From Ornithodoros turicata (lineage: Eukaryota > Arthropoda > Arachnida > Ixodida > Argasidae), in the NCBI RefSeq assembly GCF_037126465.1, contig NC_088203.1:50114489-50178488 (forward strand): a DNA stretch of 64,000 nucleotides, given 5' to 3'. Positions 63,817 to 64,000 of this stretch are shown in pieces. Each line of letters opens with the position of its first letter. Position 1 is the stretch's first letter. The notes beneath the pieces are model-generated. The model was not told the origin of the DNA. It was given only the letters and a program-made list of their open reading frames with translations, and searched no databases. A program made the translations under genes and the position numbers.

Positions 63817-64000
63817 GAAGAATGTTGTGTTGTTGGACCCTCGTCCCTTGTCCCTTGACCCTCGTCCCTTGTCTGCTCATGTAGTTAGGACCAATAGGTA
63901 TTGCCGCCAGGAGGGAGTCCACGTCTTCAGCACAGTTTGAGCCCTGCGTAGTCTTAAAAAGTTGTCCGAGTAGCAGATAACAACTGGTAGCAACTGAATG

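Noticed and set aside
1..64000. CRISPR array or bacterial defence system
   Set aside because: The tandem repeats lack the short-repeat, unique-spacer structure and the window has spliced eukaryotic genes and eukaryotic transposons.

Overview
The window looks like a stretch of animal, most likely arthropod, genome. A tick or another arachnid is my best guess, from the mix of hammerhead-bearing Penelope-like elements, Polinton, copia, CACTA-like and hAT elements and from spliced genes with GT-AG introns. That placement is inference. Almost every recognisable gene belongs to a mobile element, and most are damaged. There is no bacterial-style operon and no CRISPR.

Layout. 1-2946: a tandem array of a ~285-bp unit, eight copies in one direction and three inverted, each carrying a hammerhead-ribozyme-like motif. 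3013-6720: Penelope-like element (PLE) fragments and related hammerhead modules, separated by TA microsatellites. 6840-9835: a truncated Ty1/copia element (minus strand) with a 144-bp LTR and primer-binding site, inserted into a third PLE (9836-11760). 11840-13770: unassigned DNA with one small unidentified ORF.

14260-27717: a 13.5-kb Polinton/Maverick with 148-bp terminal inverted repeats. Rightward at the left end it has a minor-capsid-type protein, a PX-type protein, the double-jelly-roll major capsid protein and an adenovirus-type protease. Leftward it has protein-primed DNA polymerase B and a small basic protein. Rightward again it has the packaging ATPase, several small proteins and the retroviral-type integrase, followed by unidentified cargo ORFs including a putative secreted cysteine-rich protein. 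Polymerase, integrase, protease, capsid protein and minor-capsid gene all carry visible lesions, so this copy is dead.

27718-34990: promoter-like flank, a CACTA-like terminus, a 1.9-kb non-autonomous hAT element and otherwise featureless DNA. 35009-55672: probably one 20.7-kb CACTA/EnSpm-like element with matching ends. It holds a TNP2-like transposase with frameshifts and a downstream gene of about eleven or more exons ending in a DUF4806-type domain, both rightward. LINE, hAT, mariner-type and TTAA-type insertions sit inside it. 56100-58150: a THAP-like first exon, an inverted copy of the DNA flanking the left Polinton repeat, and another hAT element. 58597-61405: a 2.8-kb palindromic hAT-type element, proven by an 8-bp target duplication, built around a mirrored ~128-bp minisatellite. 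61414-64000: mostly featureless, with the last exon of an unidentified minus-strand gene at the right edge.

Polinton and PLE open reading frames are described from visible motifs only. Starts were moved to real ATG codons where the longest open frame began elsewhere.
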